A DNA stretch of 64,000 nucleotides. It comes from an uncultured Bdellovibrionales bacterium. Its GTDB lineage: Bacteria > Bdellovibrionota > FAC87 > UBA2466. Positions within the stretch are counted from its first letter, which is position 1, and every line of letters starts with the position of its first letter. Below are positions 9,025 through 17,234 of this stretch, piece by piece. Location: NCBI GenBank assembly GCA_937903155.1, contig CALCZU010000131.1, positions 1-64,000 of the forward strand, written 5' to 3'. Made by a program: the position numbers and the translations under genes. The notes under the pieces were generated by a model. The model saw nothing but the letters and a program-made list of their open reading frames with translations. It had not been told where the DNA came from and did not search any database.

Positions 9025-11946
9025 ATGGACGATAAGACAAAAGAAGCGCCACAGTACTGGCAAAGTATCGAGGGCCAGTCTGTTTCTGGCACTGATGAAT
9101 TCCCCAGCGGTTTTGTCGAGGAGATGTTCGATGTTGTTAATGCGAAGAAATCCCGCAGAGAGTTTCTTACCATCCTAGGGTTTTCGGTTGCCATCCCAAC
9201 TCTCACTTCTTGCAATAAGATTCCCGTCACCAAGGCGCTTGGATTTCTGAATCGGGAGGAAGGTACCGTACCGGGGGTGGCAAATTGGTACGCTTCTACT
9301 TGTGGGGGATGCGAGGCCGCCTGCGGTTTGCTCGTGAAGACGCGCGAAGGTCGCCCAATCAAGGTTGAAGGAAATCCCGAATCTCCGCACTCACGCGGAG
9401 GCGTGTGCGCCGTGGGGCAAGCGACAGTACTCTCTCTGTACGATTCCTCTCGGTTTGTTCAACCTTTGGCCGAAGGTAAACCGACTACCTGGGCGGCAAT
9501 CGATGGTCGAATTCCCGAGCTGCTTCGTACCGCTAACTCCCAAGGAAAGATCGTTCTGATTACGGGCCGTGTTTCAAGCCCATCGACTCTCGCGGTCATC
9601 GCGAAGTTTCGGGCGAAATACCCGAACTTTGAACATATTCCCTACGAACCGTTTTCCTATAGCGCCCTCTTTGAATCCTTCGAAAAAACGCACGGCCTCC
9701 GCTCCATTCCAGAATATTCGCTTTCTGACGTCGAGACATTGGTAGCCGTGGGAGCCGATTTCTTGGGCAGCTGGTATGGCCCAGTCGCCTTTGCAAAAGA
9801 CTATTCCGCCCAAAGAGATGTAAACAAACGAAAGGGGGCGATGCTTCGGCATGTTCAAGTTGAAGCGCTGATGAGCGTAGCCGGAAGTAACGCCGATCTC
9901 AGAGTACCCGTGGCCGCAGGTGAAGAAGCGCTCGTTTTAGTAGCTCTGCTTCGGGAAATCTCCAAGTTGTCGGGGAGATCGATTGAGTCGCCGGCCGTAC
10001 AGATGGACGGGCGCTTGTTGGCCACGGTTCGAACAATCGCCGCCGATCTGTGGAAGGCCAAAGGCAAATCGCTCGTCCTCTCGGGATCAAACCGAGTGGA
10101 TGACCAGATGGCTGTAAACGCAATCAATGAACTCTTGGGAAATATTGGGCGCTCCGTTAAGCTGATGCCAGCCGTAGACGTCGCCGTAGCGTCGGACAGC
10201 CGTTTCGAGAACCTAGTGTCCGACATGGTAGGCGGAAAGGTTTCGGCTCTACTCAGCATCGATGCCAATCCCGGCTACGCTTACTACGCACCGGAGCGCT
10301 GGAAAAACGGCGTCTCAAAAGTTCCTTTGCAGATCTCCTTTGCCGAAGCGCGTAACGAAACCTCTAAGAGTGCCCACTATATCTGCCCGGGAAATCACTT
10401 CTTGGAGTCCTGGAATGATCACGCCTTGGGTGGCGGCAAGTATGGGTTGACCCAACCCACCATTCAGCCCCTGCGGGCCACACGCATGTTTCAAGAGAGT
10501 CTCTTACGGTGGGCGGGTGAGACTTTAGATTATTACGATTTCATTCGATCGCATTGGAAAGCGCACATTTTTCCGCGTCAAAAGCGACAGCTTCTTTTTG
10601 AAGGGTTTTGGAGTCAGGCCGTACATGATGGGGGGATTGACGTAGGTGCTGCTTCCAATGCGAAAGCCGCCTTTAAGGATCCCCGATTGACGTTAGACTC
10701 GGCGAAAAGCGAAGGCTTGGATCTCATCCTTTATCAGAAAACCGGAATCCGAGATGGGCGGCATGCTAATAATCCCTGGCTTCACGAACTCCCGGATCCG
10801 ATCACTAAGGTCACCTGGGATAACTATGCCCAACTTTCCCCCGAAACTGCCTCCAAAATTGGCGTGAAAACTGGGGATATGATTGCCCTTCAAAAGGGAA
10901 ACATCAATTTATCCCTTCCCGTTCTTGTTCAACCTGGATTGGGGGGCAATACGGTGGCGGTAGCCGTGGGCTATGGGAGAACGGAATGCGGTAAGGCGGG
11001 ACTAGGTGTCGGCAAGAATGCCTATCCCTTCGTTGTATTCGCTGGCGGAGAGTATCAAAGGATTCAAAGGGGCGTTCAGCTCACCAAAGTATCCGGTCAT
11101 TATGAACTGGCATTGACTCAAACCCACCATGTGATGGAGGGACGCGATCTCGTGCGAGAGGTCAACAAGGCGGAAGCACTCAGCACAAAGACCGCAGTGC
11201 ATTCCGCTGAAAAGGGACAGCCTTCGATGTGGCCAGAGCATAAACCCGGGGAGAACCGCTGGGGAATGGCCATTGACCTTTCCAAGTGCACGGGCTGTTC
11301 GGCCTGCGTGATCAGTTGTCAGGCGGAAAACAATGTCCCGGTGGTGGGGCGCGAAGAGGTCTTGAAACGACGAGAGATGCACTGGATTCGACTCGATCGC
11401 TATTATTCGGGGAGTGAATCCAACCCGTCCGTCGTGCATCAGCCGATCCTTTGCCAGCATTGTGAGAATGCTCCCTGCGAAACCGTATGTCCGGTTCTTG
11501 CGACGGTGCATAGTTCGGACGGTTTGAACCAACAAGTCTATAACCGTTGCGTCGGTACCCGTTATTGCGCAAACAATTGCCCCTACAAAGTCAGGCGATT
11601 CAACTGGTTCGATTACAGTCACGACGATGCCTGGGGGCGGATGGCGCTCAACCCCGATATCGTTGTCCGGTCGCGTGGGGTCATGGAAAAATGTTCCTTT
11701 TGTATTCAGCGAATTCAGGAGGGCAGGCTTAAGGCGAAAAAGGAGGGGCGAAAGGTCGCGGAGGGTGATTTCAAAGTTGCCTGCCAGCAAAGTTGCCCGT
11801 CCGATGCCATCGTCTTTGGCGATCTCGCAGATCCCAATAGCGAAGTGTCCAAACTTCTTGAGCATCAAAAAGGTTACCAGTTGCTCGAAGAATTGAATGT
11901 TCGCCCGCGGGTGTCCTTCCTTCCGAAAGTGAGGAACCCGTTATGA
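9025..11946 (+). CDS. actB: Alternative complex III, molybdopterin-like/iron-sulfur fusion subunit
   Basis: The start at 9025 gives MDDKTKEAPQYWQS, the usual ActB beginning. An in-frame ATG at 8971 with AGGAGG ahead would add 18 residues and is the alternative. SRREFL at 43-48 is a Tat motif, and LTSC ending at Cys63 could be a lipobox. Residues about 95-650 form the molybdopterin-oxidoreductase-like domain with a CxxCxxxC...C group. The C-terminal part carries the ferredoxin-like domain with CTGCSACVISCQ, CQHCENAPCETVCP, CVGTRYCANNCPYK and CSFCIQR...CQQSCP, expected to bind three [4Fe-4S] and one [3Fe-4S]. It is 973 residues, a normal size for the fused B1-B2 form. Confidence 0.95.
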   Translation: MDDKTKEAPQYWQSIEGQSVSGTDEFPSGFVEEMFDVVNAKKSRREFLTILGFSVAIPTLTSCNKIPVTKALGFLNREEGTVPGVANWYASTCGGCEAACGLLVKTREGRPIKVEGNPESPHSRGGVCAVGQATVLSLYDSSRFVQPLAEGKPTTWAAIDGRIPELLRTANSQGKIVLITGRVSSPSTLAVIAKFRAKYPNFEHIPYEPFSYSALFESFEKTHGLRSIPEYSLSDVETLVAVGADFLGSWYGPVAFAKDYSAQRDVNKRKGAMLRHVQVEALMSVAGSNADLRVPVAAGEEALVLVALLREISKLSGRSIESPAVQMDGRLLATVRTIAADLWKAKGKSLVLSGSNRVDDQMAVNAINELLGNIGRSVKLMPAVDVAVASDSRFENLVSDMVGGKVSALLSIDANPGYAYYAPERWKNGVSKVPLQISFAEARNETSKSAHYICPGNHFLESWNDHALGGGKYGLTQPTIQPLRATRMFQESLLRWAGETLDYYDFIRSHWKAHIFPRQKRQLLFEGFWSQAVHDGGIDVGAASNAKAAFKDPRLTLDSAKSEGLDLILYQKTGIRDGRHANNPWLHELPDPITKVTWDNYAQLSPETASKIGVKTGDMIALQKGNINLSLPVLVQPGLGGNTVAVAVGYGRTECGKAGLGVGKNAYPFVVFAGGEYQRIQRGVQLTKVSGHYELALTQTHHVMEGRDLVREVNKAEALSTKTAVHSAEKGQPSMWPEHKPGENRWGMAIDLSKCTGCSACVISCQAENNVPVVGREEVLKRREMHWIRLDRYYSGSESNPSVVHQPILCQHCENAPCETVCPVLATVHSSDGLNQQVYNRCVGTRYCANNCPYKVRRFNWFDYSHDDAWGRMALNPDIVVRSRGVMEKCSFCIQRIQEGRLKAKKEGRKVAEGDFKVACQQSCPSDAIVFGDLADPNSEVSKLLEHQKGYQLLEELNVRPRVSFLPKVRNPL

Positions 11947-13322
11947 GTCACTCACCGATTTCCAGAACGAGAAAGCCTCTTGTTATTGGCGATAAATCGT
12001 ATGGTGATGTCACTCAAGATGTCTTACGGCCCATTGAGGCTCGGCCAACAAAAGGATGGTACGTCTGCCTGATGGTGGCCGCTACGTGCCTCGTTTTTGG
12101 TGCCGCAACCGTCTGGTACCAGATCGCTACGGGTATCGGAACCTGGGGTTTGAATAAAACCGTAGGATGGGCGTGGGATATTACGAATTTCGTATTTTGG
12201 GTGGGAATCGGTCATGCGGGCACCCTCATCTCGGCGATTCTTCTTCTCTTCCGACAGAAATGGAGGACGTCGATCAATCGCGCCGCAGAGGCAATGACGA
12301 TTTTTGCCGTCATCTGTGCCGCGATTTTCCCCGTGATCCACATGGGTCGTCCTTGGCTAGCATTCTGGATGTTTCCGTACCCGAATACTCGCGGTCCGCT
12401 TTGGGTAAACTTTCGTTCGCCGCTTCTATGGGACGTTTTTGCCATCAGCACCTACTTTACGATCTCGCTCGTGTTTTGGTTTATCGGTCTTATTCCGGAT
12501 TTGGCGACGATGCGAGATCACTCGTCCTCGGCATTCAAACGAAAACTATTTGGAGTGTTTAGTCTTGGCTGGAACGGATCCGCTCGAACGTGGGCGCGCT
12601 ATGAGACCCTTTGCCTGATTCTCGCGGGGCTTGCGACACCTTTGGTGGTGAGTGTTCATTCTATCGTTAGTATGGATTTTGCCACGGCGGTGATCCCGGG
12701 TTGGCACGCCACTTTATTCCCTCCCTATTTTGTCGCAGGAGCGGTGTTTTCTGGATTTGCGATGGTTTTGACCTTGATGATCCTCACCCGAAAAGTGATG
12801 AGACTCGATTCCTACATTACGGATAGCCATCTCCAGATGATGTGTAAGGTGTTGCAGCTGACAGGGCTCATGGTGGCACTGGCATACTCCACCGAGTTTT
12901 TCATGGCCTGGTACAGCGGGAATGCTTACGAGCGCTTTGTTTTTATTAACCGCGCTACAGGTCCTTTCGCTTGGGCCTTCTGGACGATGGTAACTTGCAA
13001 TGTGGTTCTTCCTCAATTGCTTTGGATAAAGCGTCTCCGCTTAAACGTTATGTTTCTGCTGGGAATGTCCATCATCGTCAATATCGGAATGTGGTTTGAA
13101 AGATTCGTGATTATCACAACGTCTATTCACCGTGATTACTTGCCGTCAAGCTGGGCGGATTACTCGCCCACATGGGTCGAGAAAGCCACTTTCCTCGGAA
13201 CGTTTGGACTTTTCTTTACCTGTTTTCTTCTTTTCCTGCGCTTTCTTCCGATGATTGCCATTAGCGAAGTCAAAGGCGTTCTCCACTACGGCAAAGGACT
13301 TAAGGAAGTGACACATGGTTAG
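11943..13322 (+). CDS. actC: Alternative complex III, NrfD/PsrC-like quinol-binding membrane subunit
   Basis: Polytopic protein of the NrfD family (about ten hydrophobic helices) in which quinol is oxidised. HMGRPWLAFWMFPYPNTRG is typical of ActC. It overlaps actB by 4 bp (ATGA) and actD by 8 bp, indicating tight translational coupling. The length (459 aa) is normal. Confidence 0.95.
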   Translation: MSHSPISRTRKPLVIGDKSYGDVTQDVLRPIEARPTKGWYVCLMVAATCLVFGAATVWYQIATGIGTWGLNKTVGWAWDITNFVFWVGIGHAGTLISAILLLFRQKWRTSINRAAEAMTIFAVICAAIFPVIHMGRPWLAFWMFPYPNTRGPLWVNFRSPLLWDVFAISTYFTISLVFWFIGLIPDLATMRDHSSSAFKRKLFGVFSLGWNGSARTWARYETLCLILAGLATPLVVSVHSIVSMDFATAVIPGWHATLFPPYFVAGAVFSGFAMVLTLMILTRKVMRLDSYITDSHLQMMCKVLQLTGLMVALAYSTEFFMAWYSGNAYERFVFINRATGPFAWAFWTMVTCNVVLPQLLWIKRLRLNVMFLLGMSIIVNIGMWFERFVIITTSIHRDYLPSSWADYSPTWVEKATFLGTFGLFFTCFLLFLRFLPMIAISEVKGVLHYGKGLKEVTHG

Positions 13323-13839
13323 GGCCATCACCTATGCTTCCTTTTCCGACGATAAATCGCTTCTTCACGCGGCCAAAGAGCTTAGAGGCCGAGGAATTTC
13401 GCTTATTGATGCCTATACGCCTTTTCCGGTGCACGGACTAGATGAAGTCTTAGGAGAGCCGCGGAGTCGATTGCCGATCGTGTGCTTTGTTGCTGCAAGT
13501 ATTGGCTGCGTGGCTTCGATGTGGTTCCAGATTTGGACTTCGGCGCAAGATTGGCCGATCAATGTGGGAGGAAAACCCTTTGCTTCGATCCCGGCGTTCA
13601 TTCCGGTCACCTTTGAGGTGACTGTTCTTTTGGGAGGACTAGTCAGCGTTGCGGTCTTCTTTTTTCGAAACCGCCTTTTTCCTGGAAAGGCAGCCGTTAT
13701 ACCTGACCGGAATGTGACCAGTGATGGATTTTGGATCGCGGTCGAGCATCAGGCGGCCAAAGTAGATTCCGCGGTCCTTAACCGTACCCTGCAGGATCTT
13801 GGCGCCTCCCACATTCGGCATGAGGAGCAGGAGATATGA
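13315..13839 (+). CDS. actD: Alternative complex III, membrane subunit D (DUF3341)
   Basis: Short two-helix membrane protein with the DUF3341 pattern: an N-terminal soluble part (DAYTPFPVHGLDEVLG), then GCVASMWFQIWTSAQDWPINVGGKPFASIPAFIPVTFE, which joins the two helices. It interacts with ActC in characterised complexes. It overlaps both neighbours, as usual in act operons. Confidence 0.94.
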   Translation: MVRAITYASFSDDKSLLHAAKELRGRGISLIDAYTPFPVHGLDEVLGEPRSRLPIVCFVAASIGCVASMWFQIWTSAQDWPINVGGKPFASIPAFIPVTFEVTVLLGGLVSVAVFFFRNRLFPGKAAVIPDRNVTSDGFWIAVEHQAAKVDSAVLNRTLQDLGASHIRHEEQEI

Positions 13840-14393
13840 GAGGGATTTCATTTTTTCTGTTCCTGATTGTCGTAGGACTTCTCGGGGGATGTACCGACGA
13901 TCCCAAGGAGAAGGGTTTTGAGGTTTTTCCTGACATGGTTCACTCGGTTCCCTTCCAGCCCTACTCGAAAAATCCTCTCACAGCGGACGGAAAGACCATG
14001 TTAGCTCCCGTGCGAGGAACCATTGCTCGGGGAACCGAGCCTTATCCCTATGGGTCTACGGAAGAAGATCGCGCGAGGGCCTCTCGAGAATTGAAAGATC
14101 CGGTCCCGGTAACTGCCCAGTCACTCGCCCGGGGCAAAGAGGTATATCAACACATGTGCCTCGTCTGTCATGGAGTCTCCGGGCAGGGGGATGGGCCAAT
14201 CATTCCCAAATTTCCCAATCCGCCTTCTTTTTCTACCAAAAGAGTAAAGGAACTTACGGACGGGGCGCTCTATCACATCATTACCCGAGGGTCCGGACTC
14301 ATGCCTCCACACGCGATCCAAATTTTGCCCCAAGACCGATGGAACCTGGTCCACTATGTCAATGGGTTGAGAGGAGTTGGTAAGAATGAGTAG
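13836..14393 (+). CDS. actE: Alternative complex III, monoheme cytochrome c lipoprotein
   Basis: The N-terminus is a lipoprotein signal with lipobox LLGGC. The mature part carries one heme site, CLVCH, in KEVYQHMCLVCHGVSGQGDGP, and a distal GSGLMPPH segment that supplies the Met ligand. ActE is the likely exit point for electrons from the complex to a periplasmic carrier, here perhaps the diheme cytochrome encoded at 1192-2031. Confidence 0.94.
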   Translation: MRGISFFLFLIVVGLLGGCTDDPKEKGFEVFPDMVHSVPFQPYSKNPLTADGKTMLAPVRGTIARGTEPYPYGSTEEDRARASRELKDPVPVTAQSLARGKEVYQHMCLVCHGVSGQGDGPIIPKFPNPPSFSTKRVKELTDGALYHIITRGSGLMPPHAIQILPQDRWNLVHYVNGLRGVGKNE

Positions 14394-15543
14394 CTCGTTT
14401 CAGCTCCCAACAAAGTACCGGAACTGGGCACTCACGCTTGTCGGGGCGGGAATCCTATCCACGGTCTTGGGATTTATCTTTTCACCGACGAACGTGTGGA
14501 TCAGCCTTCACATCGGGGCGATCTATTTCCTCAGCGCCGCACTATTCGGATCCTTCATTATAGCCGTTGCGGAAGTCAGCAGTGCCGCGTGGCTCGCCCC
14601 CTACAAAAGTGTGGCGGAGTGCATGACCTCTTTTCTCGTTCCTGGGGGAGTTCTGCTCATCGTGTCTTCCCTCGGCGGGGCGCACACTCTCTTTGAGTGG
14701 ACTCACGCAGAGGCCGCTCTTCACCATCCCGTGCTGGCGGAGAAGCAAGCCTACCTCAATATTCCTTTTTTTCTGACCCGACTGATTGTTTTTGTGGGGT
14801 TATGGGTGTGGCTCTCTCAAAAGCTGATAAAGGCTTCAAGAAATCAATCGCCCAATCGGGTGAAATGGGCGGTGATTTTCCTAGTTGTTTTTGCCTTCAC
14901 CTTTTCCTTTGCGAGCTTCGATTGGATTATGTCGATTGAGCCGCACTGGTATAGCACGATCTTCGCACTATATTGTTTCTCCGGATTTTTCGTTGCCGGC
15001 GTGAGTTGCCTGACCATCGCTGTCTTCGTGCTGGATAAGCGCGGATTCCTTTCCGGTGTCATTAACGAAAATCACTACCATGATCTTGGGAAGTTTCTCT
15101 TCGGATTTAGCACTTTCTGGGCCTACATCTGGCTCTCGCAGTACCTACTCATTTGGTACACGAATATCCCCGAGGAAACGACTTACTATCTGCTAAGGAC
15201 CCACAACGACTGGGACTGGCTCTTTTATTTCAATCTGGTTCTGAACTGGATCATTCCGTTCTTTGTTCTGATGCCACGAGCGATGAAGAGGAATCGGGAG
15301 GTGCTTCTCAGGGTGGGAATTTGCCTCCTCATAGGCAGATGGCTTGATCTTTTTGTCCTCATCGCACCCAAGGTTTTTGAGTCTTCGAAAGTGACGGGAC
15401 CCTCCATCGGATGGGTTGAGGTGGGAATCGGACTGGGCTTCGGAGGCTTCTTCGTTTTGGTGTGTGCCGCCGCATTGGCTAAGCACAGACACATTCCAAA
15501 GGAGGATGTCTATTTTGAAGAGGGATTACATCTCACTCAGTGA
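14386..15543 (+). CDS. actF: Alternative complex III, second NrfD-like membrane subunit
   Basis: Polytopic membrane protein of about ten helices, paralogous to ActC. ATG at 14386 is chosen because GAGGAG lies 9 bp upstream; it overlaps the actE stop. SFASFDWIMSIEPHWYSTIFALY is a typical ActF segment. No actG follows; hemerythrin and NnrS genes take its place. Confidence 0.93.
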   Translation: MSSSFQLPTKYRNWALTLVGAGILSTVLGFIFSPTNVWISLHIGAIYFLSAALFGSFIIAVAEVSSAAWLAPYKSVAECMTSFLVPGGVLLIVSSLGGAHTLFEWTHAEAALHHPVLAEKQAYLNIPFFLTRLIVFVGLWVWLSQKLIKASRNQSPNRVKWAVIFLVVFAFTFSFASFDWIMSIEPHWYSTIFALYCFSGFFVAGVSCLTIAVFVLDKRGFLSGVINENHYHDLGKFLFGFSTFWAYIWLSQYLLIWYTNIPEETTYYLLRTHNDWDWLFYFNLVLNWIIPFFVLMPRAMKRNREVLLRVGICLLIGRWLDLFVLIAPKVFESSKVTGPSIGWVEVGIGLGFGGFFVLVCAAALAKHRHIPKEDVYFEEGLHLTQ

Positions 15544-15555
15544 GAGGAGAAACAT

Positions 15556-16089
15556 ATGATCGAACAGGAACCCGCTTTCAAGGTGTCTTCACTAAAGCAG
15601 ATGGTGGAACACGTTTTGAAAGAGCACCACGAACCTACCCGGCTCTGGATAGAACAAGCGAAAGCTTTATTGCGCAAGGCCGCCTTGGAAGACATGGATA
15701 GTGCACTTATCAACAAGCTCGGAATGTCTTTCCAGTCATTGGCGATGACTATGCACATGCACATGGAAAAGGAGGAAGAGGTTCTTTTTCCTATGTTCCA
15801 ACGAATTGAGGATGGGCTCAACACGGAAAAGTTCTGCGGAGGAATCGAGAACCCGATTCGAGTGATGGAGAATGAGCATAAAGAGCTCGATCTTCATTTC
15901 GAACGGATCCGACGAATTACCAACAACTTTCAAGTGACCCAGGAAACCACGCCGGTGGTAAACGAGCTCTACGAGGTTCTGAAGTCGATTGAGTCGGATC
16001 TTAAAATCCACAGCGAGAGAGAAGAATGTGAGCTCTTTCCGGCCGCAGTCGTGCGGGAAAAGAAAATCGTAGAGCGCCGCATGGAATGA
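15556..16089 (+). CDS. Hemerythrin HHE-domain protein
   Basis: A four-helix protein with the hemerythrin iron-ligand pattern: HVLKEHHEPTR near residue 20, MHMHMEKEEEVLFP near 73, NEHKELDLHF near 105 and HSEREECELFP near 155. Such proteins bind O2 or NO or repair iron-sulfur and diiron centres, as in RIC/YtfE. It lies 12 bp after actF, and its stop overlaps the nnrS start. A second hemerythrin-NnrS pair occurs at 37.5-39.1 kb, which links the function to NO produced during nitrate respiration. The exact role is inferred. Confidence 0.85.
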   Translation: MIEQEPAFKVSSLKQMVEHVLKEHHEPTRLWIEQAKALLRKAALEDMDSALINKLGMSFQSLAMTMHMHMEKEEEVLFPMFQRIEDGLNTEKFCGGIENPIRVMENEHKELDLHFERIRRITNNFQVTQETTPVVNELYEVLKSIESDLKIHSEREECELFPAAVVREKKIVERRME

Positions 16090-17234
16090 GAGAACCGTAC
16101 CGAATATTTTTCCCACTCGGATTGCTCAGCGCCTTCATCGGCGTGCTTTGTTGGGTACCATTTGCTTTGGGACAAACGCAGAATTATCCGGGAACGGAGC
16201 ATCCCCACCTAATGATTGGCGGGTTTCTTTTCTCTTTCGCTCTCGGATTTCTAATGACCGCTATCCCGCGTTTTACGGAAACCGCTCCTGCTAAATCGTG
16301 GGAACTGTTGTTTCAAGCGGCGGTCATTCTCTTAATGATTGCGACTGGTACGGCAAGTCTCTTCTCTCCCCAGTGGCGCGAAGCGAGCCTTCTACTTCAG
16401 ATAGTCTCTTTAGTATTACTGATACTGTTCTGTGTACCGCGCTTTCTATCGAAAAAAAGAAAACCTCCCCCGTCCTTTTTGTTCATCGGAGTGGGAATAC
16501 TCTGCGGCCTTTTGGGAAGCGTTCTTCTCTATCTAGATGAAAGGGGCTCGATATCCGCAGAATTGGGTTTGACAGGCCGCTCTCTTTTTTATCACGGAAT
16601 GATGCTCTCTTTTGTGATTGGCGTTGGCAGTCGTCTCATTCCGGTGCTCTTGGGCCATGAGGCAAACCCCATGAATCAAGATGCATCGCCTCGGAGCTCG
16701 TCGAATCCAGGGGTTTTGCTAGGGCTAGCCGTGGTCTATTTCTTGAGTTTTCCAGTCGAACTATTTGCTTCCCAAGAATCAGGACGGATCGCGCGAGCGA
16801 TGGTCCTCCTATTCGTGTCCTTCCGATTCTGGAGAATATTCGTTCCCCCCGTTAGGCGAGGCTCTCTTCCGCTTTGGCTGCGCATTGCGGGAATAATGCT
16901 TCTTCTTGGTCAGTGGAGTTTTGCTCTCTTTCCCGGATATGCCGTTCACGGCGTGCATTTGACGTTCGCTGGTGGGTATTCGTTGCTTACACTGCTCATT
17001 GCTACCCGCGTGGTGCTTTCTCACGGTGGATACGACCTTTCGTTAGAACTAAAATCTCGGTGGCTTCATGTCCTTGGCGCCCTAGTTGCCGCGTCTGCCC
17101 TTGCCCGTTTTTTGGCGCCGCTCGCACCGGCGAGTTATGTTCATCATCTTGCCTACGCTTCATTCGGCTGGAGCCTGGGAGTGGGAATGTGGGCGTTTCT
17201 CTTTTTACCCCGCATGTGGAGGAAGCAAATATGA
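16086..17234 (+). CDS. nnrS: NnrS family membrane protein (nitrosative-stress protection)
   Basis: A twelve-helix heme/copper membrane protein family regulated by NO-responsive FNR-type factors and protective against NO. The family segments PHLMIGGFLFSFALGFLMTAIPRF, FYHGMMLSFVIGVGSRLIPVLLGH and VHGVHLTFAGGYSLLTLLIATRVVLSHGG carry the conserved histidines. It starts inside the hemerythrin stop codon (ATGA) and overlaps the next gene in the same way. Confidence 0.88.
   Translation: MREPYRIFFPLGLLSAFIGVLCWVPFALGQTQNYPGTEHPHLMIGGFLFSFALGFLMTAIPRFTETAPAKSWELLFQAAVILLMIATGTASLFSPQWREASLLLQIVSLVLLILFCVPRFLSKKRKPPPSFLFIGVGILCGLLGSVLLYLDERGSISAELGLTGRSLFYHGMMLSFVIGVGSRLIPVLLGHEANPMNQDASPRSSSNPGVLLGLAVVYFLSFPVELFASQESGRIARAMVLLFVSFRFWRIFVPPVRRGSLPLWLRIAGIMLLLGQWSFALFPGYAVHGVHLTFAGGYSLLTLLIATRVVLSHGGYDLSLELKSRWLHVLGALVAASALARFLAPLAPASYVHHLAYASFGWSLGVGMWAFLFLPRMWRKQI

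Noticed and set aside
11002..11868. 288-codon minus-strand ORF opposite actB
   Set aside because: It lies wholly within the iron-sulfur region of actB, whose cysteine motifs leave no doubt about the true strand.
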